Shown here in pieces: positions 45,668 through 56,299 of a stretch of DNA of 64,000 nt (within the stretch, counting starts at the first letter, position 1; each line of letters starts with the position of its first letter). The translations under genes were made by a program, and so were the position numbers. Location: assembly GCF_009905375.1 (NCBI RefSeq), contig NW_027417600.1:1-64000 (forward strand), given 5' to 3'. Under the pieces are notes generated by a model. That model saw only the letters and a program-made list of their open reading frames with translations, was not told where the DNA came from and made no database searches. The DNA is from Apium graveolens. Lineage: Eukaryota > Streptophyta > Magnoliopsida > Apiales > Apiaceae.

Positions 45668-46275
45668 TGTTGGGCTTGCTAAGCAGGCCTAACTCCACAT
45701 TAGTATGGTATTGTCCACTTTGGGTCGAGCCCGCACGGGTTTATTTTTGGGCACCTCCCAAAAGGCCTCATACTAATTGGAGTTATCTGGCTGTTTATAT
45801 TCTAGCAATCTGCCGCTCCCACAAACGATGTGGGACAACTCCTAACAATCTCCCCCTTCACGCATCAGGCCCGACATATATCGAATCTGCCTCCTTCAGT
45901 GTGACCAGGCTCCCCCTTGACCCATACCGAAAGTCCATCTGGCTATCTGCTCCCCCTAGACCCATACTAGAAAGCCCGTCTGCCTTTTCCTTAGGCCCAT
46001 TCTGGGGCAAGCCCATCTGCCTCTTCTTAGGTCCATTATGGAGCCCACGTAAGATTGTTATGGACCATTATAACCTAAACCTCTGATACCACTTGTTGGG
46101 CTTATAACTAAACAGGCCTAACTCCACATTAGTATGATATTGTTCGCTTTGGGCCGAGCCTACACGGGTTTATTTTTGGGCACCTCCCAAAAGACCTCAT
46201 ACTAATTGGAGTTATCTGGCTGTTTATATTCTAGCAATTTGCCCCTCCCACAAATGATGTGGACAACTCCTAACA
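45668..46275 (-). mobile_element. TRIM (terminal-repeat retrotransposon in miniature), 608 bp
   Basis: LTRs 45668-45847 and 46094-46275 (about 180 bp, roughly 7% different) share TGTTGGGCTT..CAGGCCTAACTCC and GACAACTCCTAACA. The 246-bp interior is non-coding. On minus, a PBS (GTGGTATCAGAG) follows the 46094-46275 LTR and a purine tract (GAAGGGGGAGAT) precedes the other. GCCTT follows at 46276-46280. Such elements move only with proteins from other retrotransposons. Confidence 0.9.
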
Positions 46276-46823
46276 GCCTTATGGTTTGGAAAATATTTTT
46301 TAAGAAAGATAGACACAAATCCATCCCACGTGGAAATAGAATTAACGGGTAGACTATACAACCATTATTTAGCCTCTTCTTTTAAAGCAAAGTTAATAAG
46401 TCTGAGCCTAATGGAGTCTGAGCTAAGTTGTTGGAGTTTTTGTAAAGCACATATTTCCTCAAATTCTCGAATGAAAAGATATGGATCCTCTCCCTCTACC
46501 CCATAAAATCTAGGTAACATGCTAATGTGGTGATGTTTGATTTCAAAATTATTTGCGGTTACTTGAGGTAGGACTATGCATGAGGGTTCAGCGGAACGAG
46601 CGGGATAACAACGGTCTTTGATTGAGACAGCCATGACTACAGGTGGAATTTCTACTTCTTTTTTTGACTCAATTTTTGTGGGTGAAGAGAAGTCGAGTTG
46701 TCTTACTACTTTAGGAGATGAACGGTTAGAGTGTCTTATTAATCTAGATGAATGGTCTCGAACCCAATTACTTTGCATATAAGACAAGTAATCACGTAGC
46801 AGAAAAAAGTTATTAGTAAACAC
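46276..46823 (-). pseudogene. gag N-terminal part of the Ty3/gypsy element
   Basis: The minus frame 46823-46365 carries AEPSCIVLPQVTANNFEIKH, then HHISMLPRFYGVEGEDPYLF and IREFEEICALQKLQ, the Athila-type gag core. A stop follows LKEEAK at 46365. Homology continues to the nested insertion and resumes at 41013. Confidence 0.82.
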
Positions 46824-46896
46824 ATAAGAAAAATTGGAAAATCAAAAAGAAAAAAACTTAAATTTAAGGGTAATCCTAAAAAAATCTCTAGAGGAG

Positions 46897-47706
46897 TTGT
46901 AACAAATACAGGTCGATCCACTGTGACTATGAATTTTCAAAACCCTAACAATTTAAATCAGGTGAACTAGACAATAAGATTTTGGAGGAGTTTGAATTAA
47001 CCTAATTAGCAAATAGATCAAATAATAGAGAAATCTAGGAATCCGAATCCGTTAATCAATCACAATTAATATCAACTCGCCCTAAAATCAATTCTCTTTT
47101 CTTCACAAATAAATTTTAATTAACGAGACAAGCATATACTATGAAACTTGTTATCTAACAATAACCCATCAAAACTTCATGGAGCAAGCATAGGCTATGA
47201 AAAATAAATCTGGTAACAATAATATATCAAAATCACTTTGTCAATTAAACAATTAAGCACCAAGAAAAATCATGAGAATCAAATAATAGGAACGAGAAGA
47301 TATCAAAGCAATTAAATTAACTTCATCTTCATCCTAGGGAACAAATTTAGCTACACATGATAAAAAGATGAACAAAACAAATAATTAATTGGATGTCTTG
47401 GGTGTGTAAAATACAAGAGGGGAGACCCGTATATATAGGAAAAATATGAGGGTTTGGGTCTTGGAATACAATTAGGATTCTTAAAGTAAATCTTTCTTCT
47501 TCTCTGACGACAGGTATTCTATTTATCTTCCAATTCCCTTTACTTCTATAATAGTCCACCTACTTCCTTATTTGCACATTTTCCAACTCAAATTTTGATT
47601 TTATTTATCTTTCCATAAAATAAAGTAACATAATTTATTTATTCATAAAATTACGAAAACGGACATAAAATAGTTATTAATAATATGCAATAATATGGAC
47701 TTATCA
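46897..47706 (-). repeat. 5' LTR of the Ty3/gypsy element (inner end lost)
   Basis: Matches 36298-37091. The ~30 bp at the inner LTR end and the expected primer-binding site are missing, replaced by unrelated sequence at 46862-46896. Confidence 0.85.
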
Positions 47707-47740
47707 ATTACACTAGTATATGTATTATATATATTATGTA

Positions 47741-48148
47741 GAGTAAAGTTCTATGGAGTCCACCTTTAATTGGAGTCCTCGGAGTCCATATATGTTCTGC
47801 AAGTAAAATATAGCTTAAAATATTGCAAAACATATTATTTTTCGACAAACATCACTATTCTATCAAAAATCTTGTAGATTGCATACATTTTACAAGCAGA
47901 ACATTGCAAAAATATATATTCTACAAAACATGTTTAGTTTGCAGAACATAAATGTTCATGTTGCAGAACATATTGCAGAACATACATATTGTACCGTAAA
48001 TATATGAGATTTGCATGATTTTGTTGAAGTTATGCTATTTGTGTAACATGTTTTGCAAAATAACACGTTTTACAATATATTTTATTTGCAGAACGTAGAT
48101 GGACTCCGAGGACTCCGATAAAAAGGTGGACTCCATAGAACTCAGCCC
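47741..48148. mobile_element. Mutator-like MITE with 10-bp target duplication
   Basis: Terminal inverted repeats of 50 bp or more: GTTCTATGGAGTCCACCTTT..GGAGTCCTCGGAGTCCAT on the left, the complement on the right (ATGGACTCCGAGGACTCC..GGTGGACTCCATAGAAC). It is flanked by ATATTATGTA at 47731-47740 and 48149-48158. The core is AT-rich and built from variants of TGCAGAACAT. Long TIRs with a 9-11 bp duplication are characteristic of Mutator-like MITEs. Confidence 0.9.
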
Positions 48149-48158
48149 ATATTATGTA

Positions 48159-48798
48159 TGTATTATAATAAATTGATAGTGAACTATGGTGGAGTTTTTG
48201 GAGAAAAAGACATGTGTGTTTGTGAGTGAGTTTGACTTGAAAAAAAAAAGGACGATGTTTTGTAACATAATCAGCTATTATAAACTACTATTCCTGCTGA
48301 CTCGCTATGGGCACCATCAGTAACTTGAAATCAACCAATGAGCATTTGGAAATATATTAAATGAAGAGTTCGCTTTTTTTTTGAATATTTGGTACAGGTT
48401 TTGTCACATGTACCGACTCAAATTTCATTTTTTTTTCTTTTTAGAAATTAGATACATTCGTATAGTGTCGTAATTTAAATTTTCTTTTTGAAAAGCCAAT
48501 ATATGGTATATTATCGTATTTTTAATTTTTTTTAAAACCTAATATATTATTAAGATAATAGGAGAAATCCCATACGATAGAATACAAATACTAACAACTA
48601 GAGCATTGATAAAAATAAAATAAACCAGCATTTCTAACTTTTTCAGAAATAAAAAGAATAGCTTTTATTACGAATTTGAAAATAGTACACGAATGTCTTC
48701 AACAAAAATGATATAGAATACCTGAACAAATTATAATTATTTAGCAAACAAGATACACGAACCATCAAATGGGCAGTCTTGTTGGTATAATTTCTGAT
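48159..48798. other. AT-rich intergenic DNA
   Basis: No gene or element recognised. Confidence 0.4.
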
Positions 48799-49207
48799 AG
48801 GGTTGTAATTTGGGTCGGGGAAGCCCAGTTTCGAGATGGGTGTAACATGAGTCGAGTTTATTAGATTCGAGCATAGTCAAATCGTTTAACTAAATGAGCA
48901 TAAACTTTTACCGACCTCGATTCATTTATTTCCATAAGTCAAGTCGAGCAGGCTCGTTTAGCTAAACAAACTGGTTTTAACGAGTCAGGTAAGCAGATCG
49001 TTTAAATTTACACTTAATCAAGACTAAAACTCTACCCAAACTCGGCATGTTTATTTTCACGAGTCAAGTTGAGTCTTCGCGTTTAAATAACCGAGTCGGC
49101 ACCTCTTCCAGAACTTCACTCATTAATTAAAAGAAGGCCGAGTCGAGCTCACTTAAACAAGTTCAAGCCGGCGAGCTCGCGATCCACCCGACTCGAATTA
49201 CAACTCT
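48799..49207. mobile_element. MITE-like element rich in GCTCG/CGAGC motifs
   Basis: Imperfect terminal inverted repeats AGGGTTGTAATTTGGGTCGGG (left) and CCCGACTCGAATTACAACTCT (right). The inside has repeated GAGTCGAG, GAGCTCG and CGTTTAACTAAA motifs, as in plant hAT-type MITEs. Target duplication unclear. Confidence 0.6.
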
Positions 49208-49249
49208 ACTTTTTTACAAAATTTACCAAGACATATTCATACTAGATAA

Positions 49250-49995
49250 TATATTGGTACATTGTTCAATAACATTCCTCGGCTCCATATTAGCGCTCTT
49301 CACCTCGGCCAAAGTCTTACAGTAAGAAGGTAGTCACTTTCAATAACAAAATGCTGGGTTGTTATATCTTCATTCCACGACAGAGCCTCCAAAATGCCCA
49401 TTGACTCAGATATTAACCTGTAATTCTCATGTTTTTCCTCAAACAAACCTATATGTGTGGTCTCTAAGCGCCATGCCTACGTCAAAAGGCTTATCTACAG
49501 CCTGCAATATATATCGATGTATCCACGCTAATTTTATACTGTCCCATAACTTGAGCATTCCATTTTTTTATCTCCTTTCGAGAAATCTATTTTGAACTTC
49601 ATGCCTTGACAATAGCCAGTATGATAAGCTTGTTCTTCCATACACGTTTATTTCTTGCAAACCACACCCTCCATAAAACAGTAGCAATACTGATAATATT
49701 TTCATGAAACTCATTGCACAACCTTTTTAATATCCAAGTGGATGCAGATTCAAGTTCCATATATTATACGATAACCACATAATCTGCCAGAATAACATAT
49801 GTACTATCTGAATACGTGCAATAAGTGTTCAATATCATTTTCATATATTAGACAAAGGATGGGTGTTTTCATGCCATTACTACGCAACAAGTTACATAAT
49901 GAAATGTTATTTATGAAGAATCTCCACAAAAAGATCTTCAATTTCGGAGGGATATTCAACCTTCACACTTTACCTCAATTATTTGATTGCTGAAT
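49250..49995 (-). pseudogene. LINE (L1-type) 3' end: zf-RVT and RNase H-like remnants
   Basis: Minus-strand pieces read PPKLKIFLWRFFINNISLC, then NGMKTPILC, an EHLLHVF segment (the zf-RVT zinc region after plant LINE reverse transcriptase), then a segment like WFARNKRVWKNKLI across frames. Finally come fragments like the RNase H-type domain (near 49280-49420). Many stops and shifts. No poly(A) end or target duplication defined. Confidence 0.6.
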
Positions 49996-50289
49996 ATTGT
50001 TATTATCAATATACTGAGCATGCAAGATCTAATAACCTAATTTCATTGAGTATTTCCCATCATTTGAATGAGTCTAAGCCAGCCTGTCCTCACATAATCT
50101 GAGAAATAGAGTTGTTAAGATTTCCCATCATTTGCTGAATATGTTGTGTGATTTGTTTTGATCCTTGTCATAGAAAATATATTGTGTGATATTTGTTATC
50201 GAATATTTGTGCAATCCAATGTGATTTATGTTATTTGTCGGATGTCTAAGCTCTGTTTTAAAAATATATAAATATATTATCTTGAGTCG

Positions 50290-50519
50290 TTGGACGGAAG
50301 TTGTTTGCTGGGCTTCGTACCTCATTCTTTCAATTTTCAGGTTCCATCTAAGATTCGAGTTGGATAGCATTGAAGTTTAAGGACTTAGGTTTGGAGTAGA
50401 TTGACTTCTGTACTTCCGCTTTTAGCTGCACGTTTGTAATAGTCACCTTTGTAATGGATTTTGTATTAGTAAATTGTATTTATTTTAGTTTTGACTGAGA
50501 AAAAAAGTCCAGAAGTGCA
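50290..50519. mobile_element. LTR fragment of the same family as the solo LTR at 186-1397
   Basis: Shares with 1170-1385 the blocks ATTCGAGTTGGA, GGAGTAGATTGAC, CTTCCG.TTTTAGCTGC and GTAATAGT..CCTTTGT, and ends AGTCCAGAAGTGCA. Only the 3' ~230 bp is recognisable. It abuts the copia gag fragment that follows. Confidence 0.6.
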
Positions 50520-51420
50520 AGTTCTTCCAGTTGTGCGGTTATTAATGAGTTACGGGGCCGAAAACGCAATGGTGAAGGGTTGGCTCATCAACTCTATGGA
50601 TCCAAAGTTAGTCAGCAACTTTATCAAATTTCCGACAACTAAGGCTATTTGGGATAATATTGCTACAACATGCTTTGATGGAACTGATACATCACAAGTA
50701 TATGATCTAAAAAGAAGAGTAGCTAAACTAAAACAAGAAGGAGGATCAATCAAAGCATACTACAATAACTTGCAAGGATTATGGAGAAAAATTGATTTTC
50801 GTCGACCAAATCCCATGAAATGTGATGCTGACATTCAGAGGTACAACTCATTATTGTAGGAGGATAGAGTTTATACTTTTCTGGATGGACTTGATGATAG
50901 ACTTGAAAAGATCTGATCTGATGTTCTTCAAACACAACCATTCCCAACAGTGGAACAGGCCTATGCACAAGTTCGAAGAGAGGATTTATGGCAATCTGTA
51001 ATGATGACACGTGAGAATACTATTTCTGGTGGTGCTATGATTTCACGAGGAGGACAGAAACCTCAACAACTACTATCTTTCTGTGATCCGTCAAATGGAA
51101 AGTCAATTACAAAATCAAAAGGTGGAGAAGGAGGTTGCACACATTGCGGAAACATGAAACATACCAAAGAAACATGTTTTAAACTACATGGCTATCCAGA
51201 TTGGTGGCAAGAACTTAAGACAAAGAAAAAAAGAGAATCAAGTGGAGGGGATAATCATGGTCGTGTAACCCTTATGAATACAAAGCCTCAACCATCTCTT
51301 GTGTCACAACAAGAATCCTCTATTCCTCGTGGTGAAAATGATTCAGGTAACCAATGTTATGTTTTTTCTTCTTCAACAAACAGGTATCATGATGGTTAGA
51401 TTATCGACTCTGGCGCAACT
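50520..51420 (+). pseudogene. gag and protease start of the broken copia element
   Basis: UBN2-type gag: WLINSMDPKLVSNFI, AIWDNIATTCFDGTD and LKQEGGSIKAYYNNLQGLWR. After a stop at about 50857 come QAYAQVRRED and a zinc knuckle CTHCGNMKHTKETCFKLHGY, the RE1-like CFKLHGYPDWW type. The protease site IIDSGATDHMT follows a stop at about 51398. Confidence 0.85.
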
Positions 51421-52722
51421 GACCACATGACATTTGATCTTTCAGATCTTAACATACCCACTAAACCAAATAGGAGATGCATTTTTAATGCTAATGGAGT
51501 AACATATCTAATAACCGAAGCTGGAACAGCTTCTCTGTCTCCATCATTTTTATTACCTAATACCTTACTAGTCCCAACCATATCCAATAAATTATTGTCA
51601 ATTGGACAAGTAACATAGGAATCGAATTGTTGTGCTCTAATGTATCCCAATTTTTGTTTATTTCAGGATATTGTCACGAAGGAGATTATTGGTCGTGGTA
51701 CTAAAAGGGAAAGGTTGTATTACATGGATGATTTTAGCCATGGTCGAGCAAATAATATACATTCTGGGGGAGCTAAGGAGAGGCAAATATGGTCATGGCA
51801 TAACCGTTTGGGTCATCCATCATTTAGATATTTGAAGTATTTATTTCCTGGTTTATTTACCAAAGTTGACGAGTCAGATTATAAGTGTGAAGCTTGTATT
51901 CAAGCTAAGAGTCATCGTGTACCTTATCCGGTCAGTTTAAATAAATCTGAGATTCCTTTTGTAATTGTTCATACTGATGTTTGGGGCCCTGCTCCAATAA
52001 ATATTTCTTCTGGTGTTCGTTGGTTCGTAACTTTTATCGATGATTGTACACGAATGACTTGGCTTTACGTGATGAAGAATAAATATGAAGTTTTTGAGAT
52101 ATTTCGATTATTTCATTGTATGATCAAAACACAATTTTCTGCTAAACTTTAGATTGTAAGATCAGATAATGGTGGGGAATATGACAATACACAATTTCAT
52201 AAATATTTCCAGGAACATGGTTTATATCATGAAACATCATGTTCTCAGACACCCTAACAAAATGGGGTTGCCGAGCGCAAGAACAGGCACATCTTGGAGA
52301 TTACTCGAACTCTCTTGATAGCTGCTCATGTACCAAAACATTTTTGGACAGATGCGGTGGTGACTGCTGTATACTTAATGAACCATCTACCATCGTGAAT
52401 CTTGAATTACAAAACTTCACTCCAAGTTCTTGGAGAACATGTTACACTACCATCTATTCGGATGCTTCCTCCAAGAAAATTTGGTTGTGTTACTTATGTT
52501 CATTTGCATAAGAATCAAAGAACAAAGTTGTATCCATGTGTCGTCCGCTGTATTTTTTTGGGGTACGCAGCTCCTAAGAAAGGATATCGATGCTATGATC
52601 CATCTACAGGGAGATTGTATATCACTTTGGATGTTACCTTCATTGAGACAGAAGACTTCTTCACTTATCAATCTTCCCGCTCCTCTCTTCAGAGGGAGAT
52701 AATAGGTGAAGAGAGGAATTGA
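51421..52722 (+). pseudogene. Protease C-terminus and integrase of the broken copia element
   Basis: WSWHNRLGHPSFRYL..CEACIQAKSH (zinc finger), VHTDVWGPAPI and RSDNGGEYDN, preceded by a stop at about 52150. Then QNGVAERKNRHI with a stop before it, and a GYRCYDPSTGRLYITLDV end. All three catalytic acids can be traced, but the frame is broken several times. Confidence 0.83.
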
Positions 52723-53199
52723 GAAAATTTGTCAGGATTTGAAGAAACTTCAAATGATGATCATATGAACGATCAAACAAATCAAATGGAGGATAAAACA
52801 ACAGATGTTGAGCATAGTGAAGAGGAACAGACTGTTGAGCATGGTGAACTGGAACATACTGAAATAGAAGGTGAACATCAACCAGCAAGAGCATCAGAAA
52901 ATAATGAAAGGATTAAAATGGAAAATGAACAACCCTTCCCTGACATAACAGTACCACGACCAGATCAACCTTGTGAGAATATTCATGAGGTATAACATCT
53001 TAACTCTCCTGAAAATGAAAATATTTCCGCTACATATAACCTACCTTTCAAGAACAATCGCGGAAAGCCACATCATTGTTATTCTCCTGATCATGGAATG
53101 AGCAAGTCAAAATACCCAATTGTCAACCAAATCTCTACAAAAAATTCTCTGAACCTCACAAGCCATTTGTGCATAAATTATCTGTAGATTATGTCCCTA

Positions 53200-54330
53200 A
53201 AACAGTGAGTAAAGCCATGGGAGATCCAAAATGGAAAGAAGCTATAGAGGAATAGATGAAAGCGCTGCAAAAGATTGATACTTAGGCGCTTGAATCATTG
53301 CCAAAAGGGAAAAAATAGTGGGGTACAAATGGGTGTTTTCTATCAAATACAAAGCAGATGGATCAATAGAAAGATATAAAGCAAGGCTCATTGCGAAGGG
53401 ATATACTCAAAAATATGGGATAGATTATCAAGAAACATTTTCACCAGTATCAAAATTAAATACAATAAGAATTTAATATTCCCTTGCTGCAAATTTGGAC
53501 TGGCCGTTATATCATTATGATGTAAAAAATGATTTTTTGCATGGGCACCTTAAAGAGGAGGTATATATGGACATTCCACCTGATTTTGCTCCTACAACGC
53601 GAGAGAGGCTAGTTTGCAAGCTGCGAAAAATGATATATGGACTTAAACAGTCTCCTAGAGAATGGTTCGGACACTTTAGCCTTGCCATGAGAAATCATGA
53701 TTACAAACAAAGCAATTCAGATCATACCCTCTTCTTGAAGCACCGACAAGGGAGGTGACAACACTAATAATCTATGTCGATGATATGATAATTACAGAAG
53801 ATCAGAAAGAGGAAATTTCTAACTTGCAAGAATGGTTAGCAAAAGAATTTGAAATGAAAAATCTTGGAGGGTTGAAACATTTTTTGGGAATTGAAGTCAG
53901 TAGATCAAAACGAGGCATATTTTTGTCTCAAAGAAAATATGTACTTGACTTGTTGGCTGAAACAGAAATGCTGGATTGTAGACCTGCTGATACACCAATT
54001 ATTCAAAACAATGGCTTCGGTGGCTTTCCTGATCAGATCCCTACCAATAAAGAAAGATACCAACGCCTTGTGGGAAAACTAATCTACCTATCTCACACAC
54101 GGCCAGATATTGCGTATGTTGTGAGCTTGGTGAGTCAATTCATGCATCGTCCTAGTGAAGATCATATGAATGTCGTAGTTCGTATTTTACGATACCTAAA
54201 ATCTTGTCCCGGAAGAGGACTTATGTTTAAAAAAACCAACATTTAGTAATCACTGGTTATACGGATGCAGATTGGACTGGTTATACGGATGCAGATTGGA
54301 TTAGTGAATGAGACAAGAAAATGAGAACTA
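53200..54330 (+). pseudogene. Reverse transcriptase/RNase H of the broken copia element
   Basis: [20 protein letters not shown], then YHYDVKNDFLHGHLKEEVYM (DVKNAF changed to DVKNDF), YGLKQSPREWF, IIYVDDMII at about 53767, LSHTRPDIAYVVSLV, and RNase H GYTDADW present twice through a 23-bp duplication near 54252-54298. RNase H is lost after that. Confidence 0.85.
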
Positions 54331-54882
54331 GTTTTTTCTGTCTTCTCATCATGTGACATATGTATTATTTGTTTTACTATTTAAATGTCATACGTAGATT
54401 GAGTTTTGTCTAGTTAATTAAAATAGTACTTTTGTTTATAAAATTATTATTTAATCGTTTCAACAAATCATGTACGGGTCCATTTATCTTAATTATGTTT
54501 GTTTATAAAATTATTATTTAATCATTTCAACAAATCATGTATGGGTCCATTTATCCTAATTATGTTGTTTTTAAAATTTGTCCATTTGTTAGTTTCAGCC
54601 CAATTTCATTTTTTAGCCATTCAAGTTTAGTTTTCCAATTTGTTTATTTAGATCATTCGTAGCTTTTAATTTCTAACACCGTTATTAAATATCATCATTA
54701 CTCTTATCATTAATTAAACATTAATAAATAAACCAACTGTACTATTTTGATTTTATGTTCGGTAGTTGTATTCCTTTTGCAAGTAGCCTAGGACCTGGGC
54801 CAATTGCTGTCTTGACCCGTTTTTATGTTATTCAGCTGCTAAGATTTCGTCTTTAATTTTTTCGGATACTCCCTCTCTTTTA
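54331..54882. other. Intergenic, with a 66-bp tandem duplication
   Basis: TTGTTTATAAAATTATTATT..CATGTACGGGTCCATTTATC at 54433 is repeated from 54499 with few changes. No gene. Confidence 0.6.
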
Positions 54883-54884
54883 TA

Positions 54885-55121
54885 CTCCCACTGTCCCATT
54901 ATACGTTTTCTATTTTGACATTTGACACTATTTATGATAAGCGATTAACTATTAATTCACGTCTAATTTATAAGAACAAATATAGGCATGAGTGATATTG
55001 TTGAATTCGTATTTATAACTATTTTAATATAATGAATTTTTTATATTTAATACTAATACGAAATTAAAGATATTAACCATCAAAAGTGTGCATTGGCAAA
55101 CGTGTCCAACACAAATAAGAT
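54885..55121. mobile_element. Stowaway-type MITE, right end lost
   Basis: Starts CTCCCACTGTCCCATTATACG after TA and runs as the reverse complement of the element at 10001-10259 (TAAGCGATTAACTA, CACTTTT/AAAAGTG blocks, CAAACGTGTCCAACACAAA). The right terminal repeat is missing. Confidence 0.8.
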
Positions 55122-55254
55122 ATTTGACTTTCTGGCATACATAACACATGTTTAGAAGGTTTGTCCATATTGTTTAAATAATTTTTTAAAATAAATTCCT
55201 TTTTGTGAATAAAAGTTTTGATCTAATATTAAAATCCATCAATACATTTCGGTG

Positions 55255-56166
55255 TCACTGATCAGCGCATCTAGAAACACACACGCATGTTGTATTGTCG
55301 TAACAAAGCGCATCTAATAAGCTCCCAAAATAATCGGCTCCGCACATAAAGTCACACGGTAGCAGAGCGCATGGTGCCTCAACTTTGATCGCACATGAGC
55401 ACTCATCTTCACTTCTAAAAACTGCAGGGACAAAAATGTAAATTACAAATTATAAAAACTACTTTTCGAGTACGTAAATATTTCTAAACATTTACGGTTA
55501 CGAGTTCCTCGACTTGAAGCGAGCAATACTTTAGAATTTCAACGTTAAAGTTTTCAAAAAAATTTGAATGTTTTATGAATTAAGCTTCTGTTTGGTAATA
55601 TTGTTTAAAACTGTTGTGCTGTTAAAAAAGTGCTGTCAGAAAAATTAGATGATTGTTTGGTATTTTTTTTAATTAATGCATATTTTGATATATAATATAT
55701 AAAAATAATGTTTTTGAGAAGGTTTGATGGTGAAACTGATAGCTACTTTCTGCAAAACCTGAAAACAACTTTTTTCTAAAAGAATGTGGGGACATACTTT
55801 TGCTAACAACAGCTTTTAGACCAGAATCACTTTTCCAGACAGCAGTTTTTAAAATTTACCAAACATCTGTCTAACAACTTTTCAGCAAAAAACTGTTGTA
55901 GCCGTTTGCAAACCAATACCAAACTTGGCCTAAATTTATAAAAGATGTGATACGTATGTTAAGGACCGAAAACTGATTTTAGAGATCGGCTCTTTCCATA
56001 TATGTATTATTGTATCAATATCAATAATTCCATAACGACGGAATAATTAGTTCAAAGAAAAATACTTACAATTACCGCTTTTACACGGAGGAACATTTAT
56101 CTCCGAAAATCCAACACCCGCGACCATCATAAGGGCAACAATAAACATAAAAAACTTGATGCTCAT
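55255..56166 (-). CDS. Secreted cysteine-rich (defensin-like) peptide, two exons
   Basis: Exon 1 is 56166-56070, exon 2 is 55421-55255. The intron has a GTAAGT donor and a CCCTGCAG acceptor and interrupts after one base of codon 33. Joined length is 264 nt, 87 codons plus TGA. Residues 1-21 form a hydrophobic signal peptide (MSIKFFMFIVALMMVAGVGF). The mature part is acidic, with 10 Cys spaced C-x11-C-x1-C-x7-C-x4-C-x3-C-x12-C-x5-C-x1-C-x3-C. The C-x3-C and later C-x-C fit the cysteine-stabilised alpha-beta pattern of plant defensin-like and LCR peptides, and a first exon coding mainly for the signal peptide is usual for them. Exon 1 alone reads through into KYFSLN and stop. A decayed second copy of exon 2 lies at 56915-56984. 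MITEs flank both sides. Role (defence or reproductive signalling) is inference only. Confidence 0.7.
55584..55930. mobile_element. PIF/Harbinger-like MITE in the intron of the peptide gene
   Basis: Flanked by TAA (55581-55583 and 55931-55933). The ends GCTTCTGTTTGGTA.. and ..TACCAAACTTGGCC are imperfect inverted repeats, followed inside by AAACTGTTG on the left and CAACAGTTTT-type sequence (complement) on the right. It lies wholly within the 55422-56069 intron. Confidence 0.7.
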
Positions 56167-56299
56167 CTTGTTTTTCATCAAAATAAATAAAAAAAAATCT
56201 CTTAGTATTCGCTGGATTTCAAATATTTGTGCTTGGTACAAATATTTGGACTGTAGATTTATATTTAAGATTGTTAGATTTCTGGTTCATAAAATCTCT

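Larger units (their letters stand above)
36267..47706 (-). mobile_element. Ty3/gypsy (Athila-like) gag-protease element, pol missing, nested
   Basis: LTRs lie at 36267-37091 (3', minus orientation) and 46897-47706 (5'), both starting TGATA.GTCCATATTATTGC on the minus strand. A purine tract (AGATAGGTATGGGG) precedes the 3' LTR. The coding order on minus is gag (46823 down), interruption 41019-46275, gag zinc knuckle, protease, then stop at 38581. There is no RT, RNase H or integrase between 38580 and 37092. The gag frame rejoins cleanly across the nested insertion at NHK-ANRLRNEINQF. Confidence 0.87.
50520..54330 (+). mobile_element. Ty1/copia element, both ends truncated, multiply broken
   Basis: No LTRs of its own are seen. 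Gag is entered mid-domain after the LTR fragment, and RNase H breaks off at about 54330. In between, gag, protease, integrase and RT are in order on plus, with numerous stops and shifts. Longest frames: 50491-50859, 50950-51399, 51640-52152, 53495-53758 and 53755-54246. Confidence 0.88.

Noticed and set aside
56047..56241. 64-codon minus frame read as a single-exon gene from its first ATG
   Set aside because: The upstream ATGs give no signal peptide start, and the frame runs through a GTAAGT donor; the spliced model from 56166 explains the sequence better.
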